Source of the DNA: Lytechinus variegatus
Taxonomy: Eukaryota; Echinodermata; Echinoidea; Temnopleuroida; Toxopneustidae
DNA length: 64,000 bases
Reading direction: 5' to 3'
NCBI RefSeq assembly: GCF_018143015.1
Contig: NC_054754.1
Span: forward strand, 29,277,830-29,341,829
Positions within the stretch are counted from its first letter, which is position 1; each line of letters begins with the position of its first letter. A program made the translations under genes and the position numbers. The notes under the pieces were generated by a model that was not told the origin of the DNA, did not search any database, and saw nothing but the letters and a program-made list of their open reading frames with translations. Below, piece by piece: positions 1-11,400 of this stretch.

Positions 1-248
1 CGAAGCGCGAGCTGAAATTTTTTGATATTCCAATCTGAAAAGTGGACATTTTGGGCACGATTTTAGACGAAGAACGAGTTGTGTATCTCAATCTCTCTTG
101 CTGATTTCTGTGTAACATTACAATCTTATTTTATTTTTAGCACATGCGGAATTATTGGGGGGGGGGGCAAAACGATATGTTTGCCCCCCAATATTTTCAT
201 TGGTGGGGCGATCGCCCCCCTGCTCCCCCCCCATAATCGACGCCTCTG
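1..248. mobile_element. right end of a hAT-like non-autonomous element
   Basis: The window opens inside a copy of the repeat with core GCGAAGCGCGAGC. It ends at a GC-rich terminus reading, on the minus strand, CAGAGGCGTCGATTATGGGG, followed by G/C runs and a small hairpin around 150-235. The start CAGAGGCG fits the hAT-type ends (CAGTGGCG and similar) seen elsewhere here. The left part lies outside the window, so the target duplication cannot be checked. Confidence 0.55.
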
Positions 249-850
249 GAGATTAGTGCTTATAGGCTAAGGAAAGAACAAGGAAAATCTACCAGAATTC
301 GACTAGTAGGAACTGATCTTTCCCTTGAAACGCGTAACAAAGGCCAAAAAGAAGCACCATGGGTTAAACATGTTGACTAAATTATAACAAGCCTGTGCCT
401 ACCAAAGTACCATGATAAGCTGACACACTACATCTGGATAGATAGTATTTTCGTGACACTTTTTTTTATAGACTATACCAAGATTTATAGATATCTTTTG
501 AGTTGAATTTCAAAGTAAGCTATTATTCACTTTAAAGTGAAAGAACTTACCATTTCTAAACCATATCAATAATACTTTGCTTTCATTTGATATTTCATCA
601 AAAATCGGTCACGGTTTTCTGATTTACTGTTGGCTATTCCGGCCGGAGAGTATAAAGCTCTGGCTGGGGCAGTTAATGGTGGGTCGGGTAAATGTGACTC
701 ATGCATGGTGTATTCTTGCTTATTACAACATTCTTTGGTCAAAAATAAAGCAAACTGGGATTTTCTACAAACTTATGCAAATAAACTGAAATTTGCTTAT
801 TGCTGTTCATGTACATCTCAGTGTGCCTGCATGTAGATGAAAAGAAAAAA
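249..850. other. intergenic, no gene seen
   Basis: AT-rich sequence with only short chance open frames. No splice-flanked coding segment, RNA gene or complete transposon end was recognised. Confidence 0.5.
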
Positions 851-852
851 AG

Positions 853-1008
853 TGTTAAAGCTAGTCAAAGGACCAAAGTAACATGAATGAAGTAAAAAAA
901 AATTGTTAAAGCTAGTCAAAGGACCAAAGTAACATGTATGAAGCAAATACAATTTTTTTTTGTTAAAGCTAGTGAAAGGAACAAAGTAGTATGTATGAAG
1001 TAAATAAC
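853..1008. repeat. three-copy tandem repeat, unit about 50-58 bp
   Basis: Three consecutive units each start with TGTTAAAGCTAGT.AAAGGA and continue with a CAAAGTA..ATG.ATGAAGTAAA segment. Their A/T-rich spacers differ in length. Copies 1 and 2 are nearly identical and copy 3 has several substitutions. Confidence 0.8.
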
Positions 1009-1689
1009 TTCATTATGTTTTCATTTAAGAAAAACAAAAGTTCAAAAACTTATTTTTAGCTTTTATTTATTCATTTATTTTGCTCATGCATTGGAGCAAC
1101 CACCGGTAAGGAGTACCTACAGGTATACGCATGCAGTGAAAAGTATTCAATATATTTCAGGTCTGATATTAGAGACTATACTATATCTGCAAATTCTTTT
1201 TCAGGCCTCACCTGTTTTTAATGTAATTAACATTATTTGAAATTACTAATGACATGTCTGTGCAGTAACAAAACGTAAATTACTCTAAACATGTCTATCT
1301 GACTATCTACACATGTATACCATTTTCTCCTCCTTGCTGCATATTGCAATGTGAAGGCCAGTATGATATTGGAAAGGTCTTATGATTTGAGAAGTTAAGA
1401 AAGTTACTTATTACTTATTATTTTCAGCTGTAAAGTATTATGAAAAGTTGTGACTTTAAGTGGGTTGGATACCTTGTCACAATGTCAAGCTTTATGGAAG
1501 AATTTTACATGTATGTTCGATGTATTGTCTACGTACATGAATTTGTAGATGTCTTTGTTCTATGTTCGTATAAAGAAAAATCCCACAGTAGATGTGTTAC
1601 AACTTTAGGAAGAAATGTCTTGCAGAAAACATTTTATGTTAAGCTATCGAGTGTTTTTTATAAGGAAACAAGAATGTTGTTTTATTATG
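1009..1689. other. intergenic or 5' part of the LINE, no gene seen
   Basis: AT-rich. The open frame at 1440-1694 has no recognisable similarity. Its end may be the 5' leader of the LINE that follows, but no promoter-like feature is evident. Confidence 0.35.
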
Positions 1690-2432
1690 GCTGATGTCAA
1701 AATAATAACGGTAAATTGTAGAGGACTAGGTGATAAGAATAAAAGGAAGGATGTGTTTGATTACTAATGCCGTAAAAATGGCTCAATCTATTGTTTACAA
1801 GATACTCATTTTGATGCAGGATTATCTGACATAATCAAACAAGAATGGAATGGAAAAGGATTTTTCAGTTTTGGAAATACACAATCAAGAGGAACTGCCA
1901 GTTTATTCAATCCTAAACCTGATTTTACAGTAAATCAAACAAAAATAGATCCTGAAGGAAACTGGGTAATTTTGGAGTTGGTAATGGTTTCACTGAAATT
2001 CACATTGATATCATTGTACGGACCAAACGAAGATAATCCTGATTTTTACGAAAAGATAGGGAAAATTGTAACTGATTTCGATAATCCGCATATCATTATA
2101 TGTGGTGACTGGAACTTAACACAGGATCAAAATGTGGATTAACACAGGATCAAAATATGGATAACTATAAATTATGTAAACATAAACAACCCCAGAGCTA
2201 AGGGAGTGGTTGAAGAATTAAAAAATAATTTTTAATTTAATTGATCCATGGAGACAACAAAATCCATATGTTAAACGTTTTACATGGAGGAGAACATCTC
2301 CAGTAAAACAATTCCTTTTGGATTTCTTTTTGTGTACAAAAGAGCTTTTGTCTATTTTAAAAGAAACAGATATATTGCCTGGTTATTGAACAGATCACTC
2401 AATGGTCACTTTTAGTCTTACATGCTCTGATT

Positions 2433-3101
2433 TTGCAAGAGTTAAGGGATACTGGAAATTTAACAACACTCTTAGAAGATCAAGCGTATACAAACTTAGT
2501 AGTTGAAAAAATTATTGATATTAAAAAACAATATGCTGTATCTCCATACATAAAAGAGAAAATTCAAGATATACCAAGTCAAGACCTGCAGCTGACTATA
2601 AATGACCAGTCGTTTTTTGAAGTCTTACTAATGAAAATAAGAGGTTCAACAATATCTTATTCTGTGAAGAAGAAAAAAGACATGATTGAAGAAGAGGTTT
2701 TGTTAGAAAAGAATATACAAAGATTAGAAAGTGAACTGAGCTTTAATCCCAACAGTGATCTAGAAAGACAAGTATTAGAAAAACGTATTCTACTTCAAGA
2801 TATAAGAAATGTGAAATTGAAAGGTCAAATGATAAGAGCACGTATAAACGCCATTGCATATGGAGAAAAACCTTCCAAGTTCTTTTTAAATTTGGAGAAG
2901 AAAAGAAATGTTGAGAAAAGTATGTCGTCTATAACTTTGAGCAATGGATCAGTTGTTGACAACCCAAAAGAAATCACGGATGAATGTAAAAAATTTTATT
3001 CTAAATTATTTTGTAACAAAGATCATATTTTAGACACAGAAAGTTTTCATGACAGGTTAAAGAATTTGGAGATAAACAAATTAAAAGACCATAACATTTA
3101 A
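2433..3101 (+). pseudogene. LINE ORF2 linker segment
   Basis: A 222-residue open stretch of the LINE ORF2 between endonuclease and RT. It is rich in K, E and L, with a helical EEEVLLEKNIQRLESEL segment and GEKPSKFFLNLEKKR, a motif typical of the L1-group pre-RT region. It stops just before the RT frame resumes at about 3106, so one frame break separates it from the RT. Confidence 0.7.
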
Positions 3102-3105
3102 AAAA

Positions 3106-3906
3106 ATGATGAATGGGAAGGCCCCTGGTTCGGACGGATTTACAGTAGAATTCTTCAAGTGTTTTTGGAAAGAATTGGGACATTTTTATGTCAGAGCAAT
3201 TAACTATTCTTATAAGACAAAGAAGCTCTCAAATTCACAAAGATTGGGAATTATTTCTTTAATACCCAAAGGAGAGAGACCTAGACAATATTTACAAAAC
3301 TGGAGACCTATAACTCTTTTAAACACGTCATATAAAATTGCATCTTCTGCTATAGCCAATAGAATTAAAAATATATTGCACGAAATTATCCATGAAGATC
3401 AAAAAGGGTTCATGAAGAATAGATATATTGGAGAAAATATTCGTATTATTTATGATACTCTCCATGAAAGTGAAGAATTAAATACTCCTGGGATGTTGTT
3501 ATTACTTGACTTCGAGAAAGCTTTTGATTCAGTTTCACATAATTTTTTATACAAAGTCTTAGAAACATTTAATTTGGGGCCTTCCATTCATCAGTGGATT
3601 CAAACGTTTTATAATGAAAATATGTCTTCAGTATACATAAATGGTCATTTGTCAGAACGTTTCTTTATAAATAGAGGCTGTAGGCAGGGTGATCCCCTTT
3701 CCTCATATATATTTCTGTTATGTGCTGAAATTTTAGCAGTTATGCTTCGTCAAAATGATTGTATTAAAGGAATTGATAGTAAAGGAAATATTCGGAAAAT
3801 TACTCAGTATGCAGATGATACAACCCTCTTTTTAGATGGTTCGAATGAATCTCTGAACAGTGCCCTTTCTGTTATTGCGATTTTTTTTATTCACTTTCAG
3901 GATTGA
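3106..3906 (+). pseudogene. LINE reverse transcriptase domain
   Basis: A 266-residue open stretch covering the RT fingers and palm: APGSDGFTVEFFK, RPITLLNTSYKIASSAIANR, DQKGFMKNRYIGENIR, DFEKAFDSVSH, RQGDPLSSYIFLLCAE and YADDTTLF. In L1-type elements this enzyme primes reverse transcription on nicked DNA. Thumb and C-terminal domains are missing: KINEGKTKFVWIGSKK continues briefly in another frame after 3906 and is then lost, so the copy is dead. Confidence 0.85.
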
Positions 3907-4369
3907 AAATTAATGAAGGTAAAACTAAATTTGTTTGGATTGGATCGAAAAAATATAGCCCATATAACATGGTGTTAGTCCATTCGAGGAGGGATATTCT
4001 CATTTTCACTTCACTGTCCTATTCTGTACCATGTGTAGTGAATTCAAAACGCTTTACCTGTTAGTTGCAAGACTTAATTCACATTTATATGTGCCAAATG
4101 TATTCCTTTTTTTAATTTGTTTATTGTATTATCAGTAATTCTAATTTTTAATTTTACTGTCATATGTGAGATTTCTGTTTATGTTTGTTTGCACGGCCCC
4201 TTTGTAGAACAGCCTTTTAGCTGAGTAGGGCTTTCACCGTGAATAAATAAATGTTTCAATCAATCATTCTTCTTGCTCGGTCGCTGCGACATCTTCCGAA
4301 ACACTACTCATTTGCTAAATGTGGATTAACAGTACAAAGTTTCACTGGGTTAAGCTATGGCCCTGGGAA

Positions 4370-4670
4370 TGATATTTTGACTAGGGGTGCTGATGAAAAT
4401 TTGAAAAGAAAAAAAATGGTCCCGGTAAATTTGAAAAAAAAAAAAAGGTTTTCACTACAAAGTAAACACATGGTAAAGAAGATAAAATTGGTCCCGAGTA
4501 AATTTGAAAGCCCCCCTAAAATAACACCCCCCCCCAAAAAAAGGGGGTCCACTACAAAATGATTGCCATTTTGGTTCCATTTTTCCATCTTACACATTTT
4601 CCAGAATACCTGGGGGTGTTGCCTATGGAGAATTATACATACAACACCCCCACTTCCCAGGGTCATGGCC
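4370..4670. repeat. dispersed repeat, first copy
   Basis: A GGTGCTGATGAAAATTTGAAA..GGTCCCG.AAATTTG segment, then ACTACAAAATGA, a TTTTTACAC/TTTCCAGAATACC stretch and CTGCCTATG..AA, matches 39240-39485. In both places the repeat ends at a GGGCCAT.C/GGGTCATGGCC-like border. It has A-, C- and G-runs and no coding potential. The class is unknown. Confidence 0.55.
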
Positions 4671-5199
4671 TAAGCAGCAAACTGTATTTCTTGGTCTCCA
4701 ACAAGTAGTCACACATGCACACTCGTCCAGTCACTGAAATTTAATATTGCATACCACCTTCGTCATGTTCGTTCTAAATATGAATTTTTGATTGGTGAAA
4801 ATAGCATATTTTCTCGAGCGGTAGCGACGCTCCCTCGCATATTTTCAGCTATGTTGTCACAAACCTCAATCCCTGTTCTGTTTCCCATTTCTCCATATCA
4901 TCTCGTACCTGTAACTTTATTATTTGGTGTACATTACTCTAATTTTCACTCACGAGTGTTCAAAGAGTGTTCGAGAAAGTATCTCGGGGTGTATCCACCC
5001 CCTTCACAACTTTTTCTCAATATCCTTTTCCATCATGTGATTGCTTTGAACAATTCCAATGGCTACTGCAGTTCATGTTCCACTCAATTTTAACTCAACC
5101 AACGTTCGCGAATTTGCATGTATTATTTGTTACATTACCGTTATTTAGAATCAATGTAGAAAATCGACATTTCAAAAGGTTTTTTTCCGTTCAGCAGTC
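4671..5199. other. upstream region and probable 5' UTR of the transporter gene
   Basis: No transposon end was recognised. The sequence holds several out-of-frame ATGs. No clear TATA box or initiator was seen, so the transcription start is not assigned. Confidence 0.3.
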
Positions 5200-5425
5200 A
5201 TGGCCAATTCATCGAAACAAGAAGAAGGTGGTACTCCATGTCGACCATCCAGAGGGTTTAAACGGTGGTTCATCTTAGCCGATCTGTTCATGGTATCTTT
5301 TCTAGAATTAGGATCAAAACGGGTGCTTTCTCTACTTCTGGATGTCTTTACATTTCAGTTTGATGTCAGTGCGTCGTACATCGGGGCGATATATGGTCTT
5401 GTTTCTGGAATGCCGTACTTCTTAG
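5200..5425 (+). CDS. transporter exon 1 (start codon)
   Basis: Encodes the cytoplasmic N-terminus and helices 1-2 (RWFILADLFMVSFLELGSKR, then GAIYGLVSGMPYFL). Donor CTTAG|GTATTG at 5426; the final G opens a split glycine codon. The ATG at 5200 is chosen because it gives a short hydrophilic N-terminus just before helix 1, as usual in MCTs. Confidence 0.75.
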
Positions 5426-8400
5426 GTATTGTATTTACACCTTGTTAATGACACCTATAGCAACACTGAAAATGAAAACCTTCTGTTTCATTTGGCCTCG
5501 TTGTGATTCCAAAGCAATGCAACTCAGATTTGGAATCAAACCTGAATCGTCAGCAAATAGGCTGCCATAATAATAATAACAACATAATAGCACATATCAC
5601 ATTATGTAGACTGTGGGATGGGCAAGGAAAATGTCTCTAGTTTTTCATTTCCGTGGGGCGGCAAATGCAACCACGGTTCTTGGACATGATAATATGTAAA
5701 ATATTATGAGTGAATACATGCAACATGTTCCCATCGCTTAATTCTGCTCCTGACCTCAAAATTAAAATAATAATATGCGAAATCGTACCATTGATTCGAC
5801 TGGAAATTCCGCCTTTCAACCCACGTGTTAAGGACTTCCGCGAACGGGCGCAACCGTGTACAATGCATGTAACCTCGTTCGCGTTTATTTTTTATTCGTT
5901 TTTTAATCTACGATGGCAGATAAGATGTCGTCGTCTTCGTCGTGTTTTGACAGCGAAAATGACGATTTGCCACTAGCAAATATATGCTACATGCACGTCT
6001 TACCCAAGGAAAGAGGGCCAGTAAATTTCTTCAAGTAAAGAGCTGGAACAAATTTAGCCTTTGCTGCATTCGTTGGTGTAGACTACCTGGGACTTCGGAA
6101 TAAAAATAGCTATTCGTGCAGCAGAGAAGTTTGCGATTGACTTGCATGCAGCCCGGCCCAGGGAGCAGTGGCTTAACAGGGGGGGGGGGGGCAAGCTGTC
6201 CCCCTGGCGGAGTTCACCGGGAAATTAAAAAAAGGGAAAAGAAGAAAAGGGGGAGAAAGAAAGGGAAAAAAGAGGAAAGGGGGAAGGGAACTAAGAAAAA
6301 ACACAAAAAGTGAAAACTGGAAAAGGAAAGAAAGAAGAACAGTTAGATTGTCATGAAAAAAGTGATTTTATTTTTAAAAAATCGACTCGAGGTGTGCCCC
6401 CTCTTTTGAAAGTAACGCGGTACATCTATATTTATTTTGATCCATTCGGATCTTGCTGAAATGCTGGCCGGGCTGCATGCAAGTCAATCGCAAACTTCTC
6501 TGCTGCACGAATAGCTATTTTTATTCTGAAGTCCCAGGTAGTCTACACCAACGAATGCAGCAAAGGCTTAAATTTGTTCTAGCTCTTTACTTGAAGAATT
6601 TACTGGCCCTCTTTCCTTGGGTAAGACGTGCATGTAGCATACATTTGCTATTGGTAAATCGTCATTTTCGCTGTCAAAACATGACGAAGACGACGACATC
6701 TTATCCGCCATCGTAGATTCTACAACGAATAAAAAATAAACGCGAACGAGGTTACATGCATTGTACACGCTTGCGCGCGTTCGCGGAAGTCCTTAACACA
6801 TGGGTTGAATGGCGGAATTTCCAGTCGAATCAATGGTACGATTTCGCATATTATTATTTTAATTTTGAGGTCAGGAGCAGAATTAAGCGATGGCAACATG
6901 TTGCATGTATTCATTCATAATATTTTACATATTATCATGTCCAAGAACCGTGGTTACATTTGCCGCCCCACGGAAAGTCACAATTTTAGCGACCATCCCA
7001 CAGTCTAATGTCATAACGTCCTTATATGCGCTCACCCTGGCTTTATCAGCCACGCAGCCCTTTACAGTGCAGTGGCATTTGAAGGAAAAAATCCTGTCAG
7101 CTCGGTACCCATTCATCTCACCTGGGTTGAGTGAAGCACAATGTAGATGAATTTCTTGCTGAATGAAATTAAGCCATTCCTGGGATTAGAACCCACGACC
7201 CTCTGTTTTAAAGCCAGCAAGCTAATCTACTGGGCCACAAAGCTCCACGTTTCCTTATCCTTATGGGGGAAAAAAACGCTTTAGATCCTGCACAAAATAT
7301 GTACCATAGTATCTTCAATTGTAAGTCTCAACCCCTTAGCTATTCAGAAAACCGGCTATATTAAAAATTTTCTCTCTATAGTCTCACTCGTTAATGGTTA
7401 TTCTAACTTCAAATGAATAAAGAAACTAATAACAATGACAAATCTCACTTTTACGAATGTTGTCATCGAATATGTACACAATGCTCATAGATGGGTCAAT
7501 TTCGGCATGACATCATTATCACAAAAAATAACTTGGTATCGCGAAACTATAAAACCCGAATATCGCGAATTGGTAACAAAGACTGTGCGAAGCGTCAAAG
7601 AAGAAGTAAACAAAAAACACCAAGAAAACCCCCAAAAAATGGCGTTATCTTTTTGCGTTTCAGGAAATTGCGCGAAACGTCGAGGTGGGGGGGGGGGTGA
7701 TGCCCCCATTCCATAAGCAGGATCAAATGCAACAAATCAACGACTTGAACATACTTCAAGCCGCTTGTTTAGTGATTGTCAATGCATTCAAACATCAAGG
7801 TAACAATATAACAATTGACATCGTCGTTAACAAACCCATACAGATAGATGATTTGGGAATACAGATATCCCGGCCCCCTTCCCAGATGTGGAAATAATAT
7901 TTCTAATCTCATTCCCAGTGTTCAACGTTTTCGATTTTGTTCTGGAATGAAATTTGTTTCATTTATTTTTCATAATTTGTATTCATTTCTACAATTTCGA
8001 ATTCGTATTTTTTTCCTTCTGCTTTCAGCTATAGGGCATCTAGATTTAAGATCCCCACCACCCTTCATGTCTTAGTATTTATGTATTTACTAACATTTAC
8101 AAGTTTTTTAACATTTCAACTCAATATCAAAGCAATGATAGACAACGGTTCAAATGAACATTGAATATGATCCTTGCACACAATTATTGCTAAAAATGAT
8201 TATGTGATCATATAATTAAACTAAAATTGAAATTCATCTGTTCTTCATTGTTCCACTTTGTAGTTTATTGTGATAGTTCTTTCCATTCTTCTCCATCTTC
8301 AGCATTATAGGGCCATTATCATTTGAAATACCGCGATGATTTGACTTGCAAACTTTTTCGCAATATTCCTCCTCTTGATTCAGACTGGGGCGAAACATCG

Positions 8401-11400
8401 TAATAAGAAGTGATATGCAAAATCTCGAAGTCAGTTGCAAAAGTACAACCTAGTTTTACCCCTCCCCAATCCCCCTCTCTTTCTCTCTCCATCTTCATTC
8501 TCTGTCCATCTTCCTTCTCCCCTCTCTCCTTCCCTTCCTCTTTGTATTTCTCCCCACCTCTCTGTCTCTTTCTCCCTTCTTATTCTTTTATTCTTTACCA
8601 GAAGTGTGACTGTAATAATTAGCTTGAAACTACAGCAATTTTTGTAAGAGCAAGCTAAGCCGATTCGTAAATCAGAAAAAGCACCGATTTTAAAAGAAAA
8701 GATGGGGAGAGAGACAAAATATTAAAACAGAGAAAGGAAGTGACAATCGTCAGATGACAGTAAAAATCGTGTAGTTTCGGATCATTGGATTCACATTATA
8801 GAAAACTCGCGAGTAATTTACTCGTGATGATAGAAAATCACGACCACGGGTCATGAGGTCCAGTGGTTAGAGCATTGGACTCATAATCGCAAGGTTGTGA
8901 GTTCGAATCCCAACTCTGCCATTGTCACCACTTTGATAACAAGGCCCAAGAGTGATATCTGTCGTCTACTACGTCAGCCACTATGACTGATTAAGCCAGA
9001 CGTAAAATGTTTCCCAGGTAATTGGTTTTATACCAGCTTGGCGTTTACCAGCAAAAAAATGCTGTCTTGTCGAGTTCCTACGGGAGTTATCACAAACAGA
9101 AACAGAAACAAACAAGATGACTCGCGATGTTTCGTGCGGTCTTCATCGCGGAGTTTCGTGCGGTTTTTCTGTTCTCTTTCAGAAAAACAGAACAAAATTA
9201 TGCGATGTTTGAAATATCGCGATAATTTACTGCCAATGTGAATGGCGCGCCCTCATATTTACGCGACTGGTCCATGCCTTATGTTTTTAATTCCGTTTCA
9301 TCTGCCGGTGCAACCGCATTATACAATGTTTTTTCTATGCCTTCACAGGATTGATCACTATACCTCTACTTCGCTACTTCTCGGTTCGACTGCTTACGAT
9401 AATTGGTGGTATATTGGCATCGGAGGACTGATTGCTGCCTCGTTCACCACGTCAGCACCACAGTTAACCGCGTCTTTAATTGCGTTCGGTAAGCCACCCC
9501 CCGTCTTCATACTTTACAGTGATCAGGGGCGGATCCAGGTTTCGCCAATAGGGGGGCCGAAAAATATTTTGATCAACATTTTTTTGATTGGCCGCTACAA
9601 TCTGGCTTTTTTTTTGTTTTTTTTTCAGGAGGTAGTCCTAACTAAAGACTGAAGTTTTAAGTATATGTTAGTATTTATTGCTATAAACAATATAAGGTAT
9701 CTCATGTGGTCTTAATATATAATGCGAGCGCGAAGCGAGAGCTAAAAATCTTTGATATGTTATGTCCTTAGAACTGAAGATTCAGAGCAGTTTTTATAAT
9801 CATGAACAAAGATAAGTATCCGACTAAACAATGCGAGCGCGAAGCGCGAGCCGAAATTTTATCATATAGTAACGTGAAAAGTGACTCAATTAGGACTGTT
9901 TTTAGTGATTAATGAAGAGGATACAAGTATCACCAATCAAATAATGAGAGTGCGAAGCGCAAGTTCAAAATTTCTGATATTCCGACCTGAAAAAAATAAA
10001 CAGTCTAAGCGCGTTTTAAGCTGTGTGTCTCAAACAATTAAATGCGAGCACGAAGCATGAGCTTAATTTTTTGACATACTGACATGATAAAGGAGCATTT
10101 TGACAAATTTTGGTAAGAATTTCCAGAGTATAGGTTTCTCACAAATCAAACAATTTGTGTAAATCAAACAAAATAATGAAAGCTTGATGTGCGAGCTAGA
10201 AATTGTGTGCAAATTGATATCAGAACTGGATATATTGTATATATATTGGTTCTATATTAGTGTCATTTAACCCTCTTGAATGGGATTCATTACACAGGCA
10301 ATGCGAGCGCGAAGCGCGAGCGAAAAATTTTACATAAAGTCTATTTTCCAATTCTTCCCCTCACCTTTTTTTGGGTATCCTTTCGGGGTCGGGCCGGTCG
10401 TTACGAGGCTGTAAATTACTCATCATGGGTAAAATACCTCTTTTTTACCTTTCTTTCTGTTTTTCGTAGTTTCTATCAACTTAAAAGGTAAAGAGTCCAC
10501 TTTTTTCTGCAGGTTGTCAAAAAATAGGGGGGGGGGGCGGGGCCGGCTCGGCCCCCTCCTGGATCCGCGCCTGGTGATGATATATTACACAAATAATTTT
10601 GAATGCTCATACCATTTTGACATATTTCCAGTATTTTCGAATGTATAGGCCTACTTGTTGGCTTTGATGTATCTTTTGCCGCAGTCACACAGTAGAGCTG
10701 TAATCAAACGATCTCGTCTCGCCAATGACATTAAAGGTGTTTTTTCTTTTATGTCTTACGATTTTCATCTTTATTTGTTGCGAAATGGCTTAAGATCTAT
10801 CTCATGTTTAGTTACCAAGCACGAAAATTTCTTCAATTCCACCCCTTACAGGTTTCGGATTCGTCTTCATAGTTCTGCCGACTAACTCGAGCCCAGCTGA
10901 TTATTTTCCTGATTATTTTGAGATTGCGACTGGAGTCTTAATCTCGGGTGGAAGTGTTGGTGTGATGGTCATGCCTTGGCTCTTTGACATTATCATCGAG
11001 AGTTATGGATGGAGAGGTGGCCTTCTGTTGTTGGGTGCGCTAAACTCCCATTACATTTTAATTGGTTCACTTCTAAAACCTACAAAAAGGAGACGCAAAA
11101 GAAGGGACTCCTGCGCAAATCAGGATGTTGAAAATTTGGAAGGGCAGATGCATGCTACTTGTGAAGCTGATGCGATCGATTTACAAAGTAGAGAAGACGC
11201 TCACCAAGGACAACCCTTTTCACCGTCGCCTCATACTGATCATTCTGAACATGCAGCCGGATTAGCTTCTCTTGATCATGACGACAGAAAATTGACACTT
11301 AATTCAAACATTAGTCAGGAACTAAAAATCGAGCATGTCGATGGCCATTTAATTGAAGATGGTGCCGATGTGCATGGATATGTAATCACGAGTTATGAAG

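Larger units (their letters stand above)
1690..4255 (+). mobile_element. decayed L1/Tx1-like LINE (endonuclease and reverse transcriptase)
   Basis: Conceptual translation gives a non-LTR ORF2 in several frames. From 1690 there is an APE endonuclease start (ITVNCRGLGDKNKRKDVFDY), then FSFGNTQSRGTA, SLYGPNEDNPDFY and ICGDWN near 2100, and a KRFTWRR motif near 2280. A linker region is open from 2433 to 3101. The reverse transcriptase is open from 3106 to 3906, with NGKAPGSDGF, WRPITLLNTSYKI, LLLDFEKAFDSV, GCRQGDPLSS and the catalytic YADD in ITQYADDTTLF. The frame breaks several times, and a 22-bp tandem duplication lies at about 2113-2150 in the endonuclease region. After about 3960 the coding part stops and a 3'-UTR-like tail with AATAAATAAATG near 4240 follows, so the ORF2 C-terminus looks deleted. 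The family call rests on the endonuclease and RT wording and is an inference. Confidence 0.85.
7008..8847. other. intron 1 sequence with decayed repeats
   Basis: Part of transporter intron 1. It contains a tRNA-like SINE remnant (7160-7245), a G-run (7685-7696), C/T-rich sequence near 8458-8590 and scattered GTTTCGCG/CGCGAAAC motifs. These suggest an old unidentified repeat. No exon-like segment was found. Confidence 0.4.

Noticed and set aside
9242-9652. 136-residue open frame overlapping transporter exon 2
   Set aside because: Only its middle part (helix 3-4 segment) is the true exon sequence; the rest runs over the acceptor, donor and into the hAT-like element.
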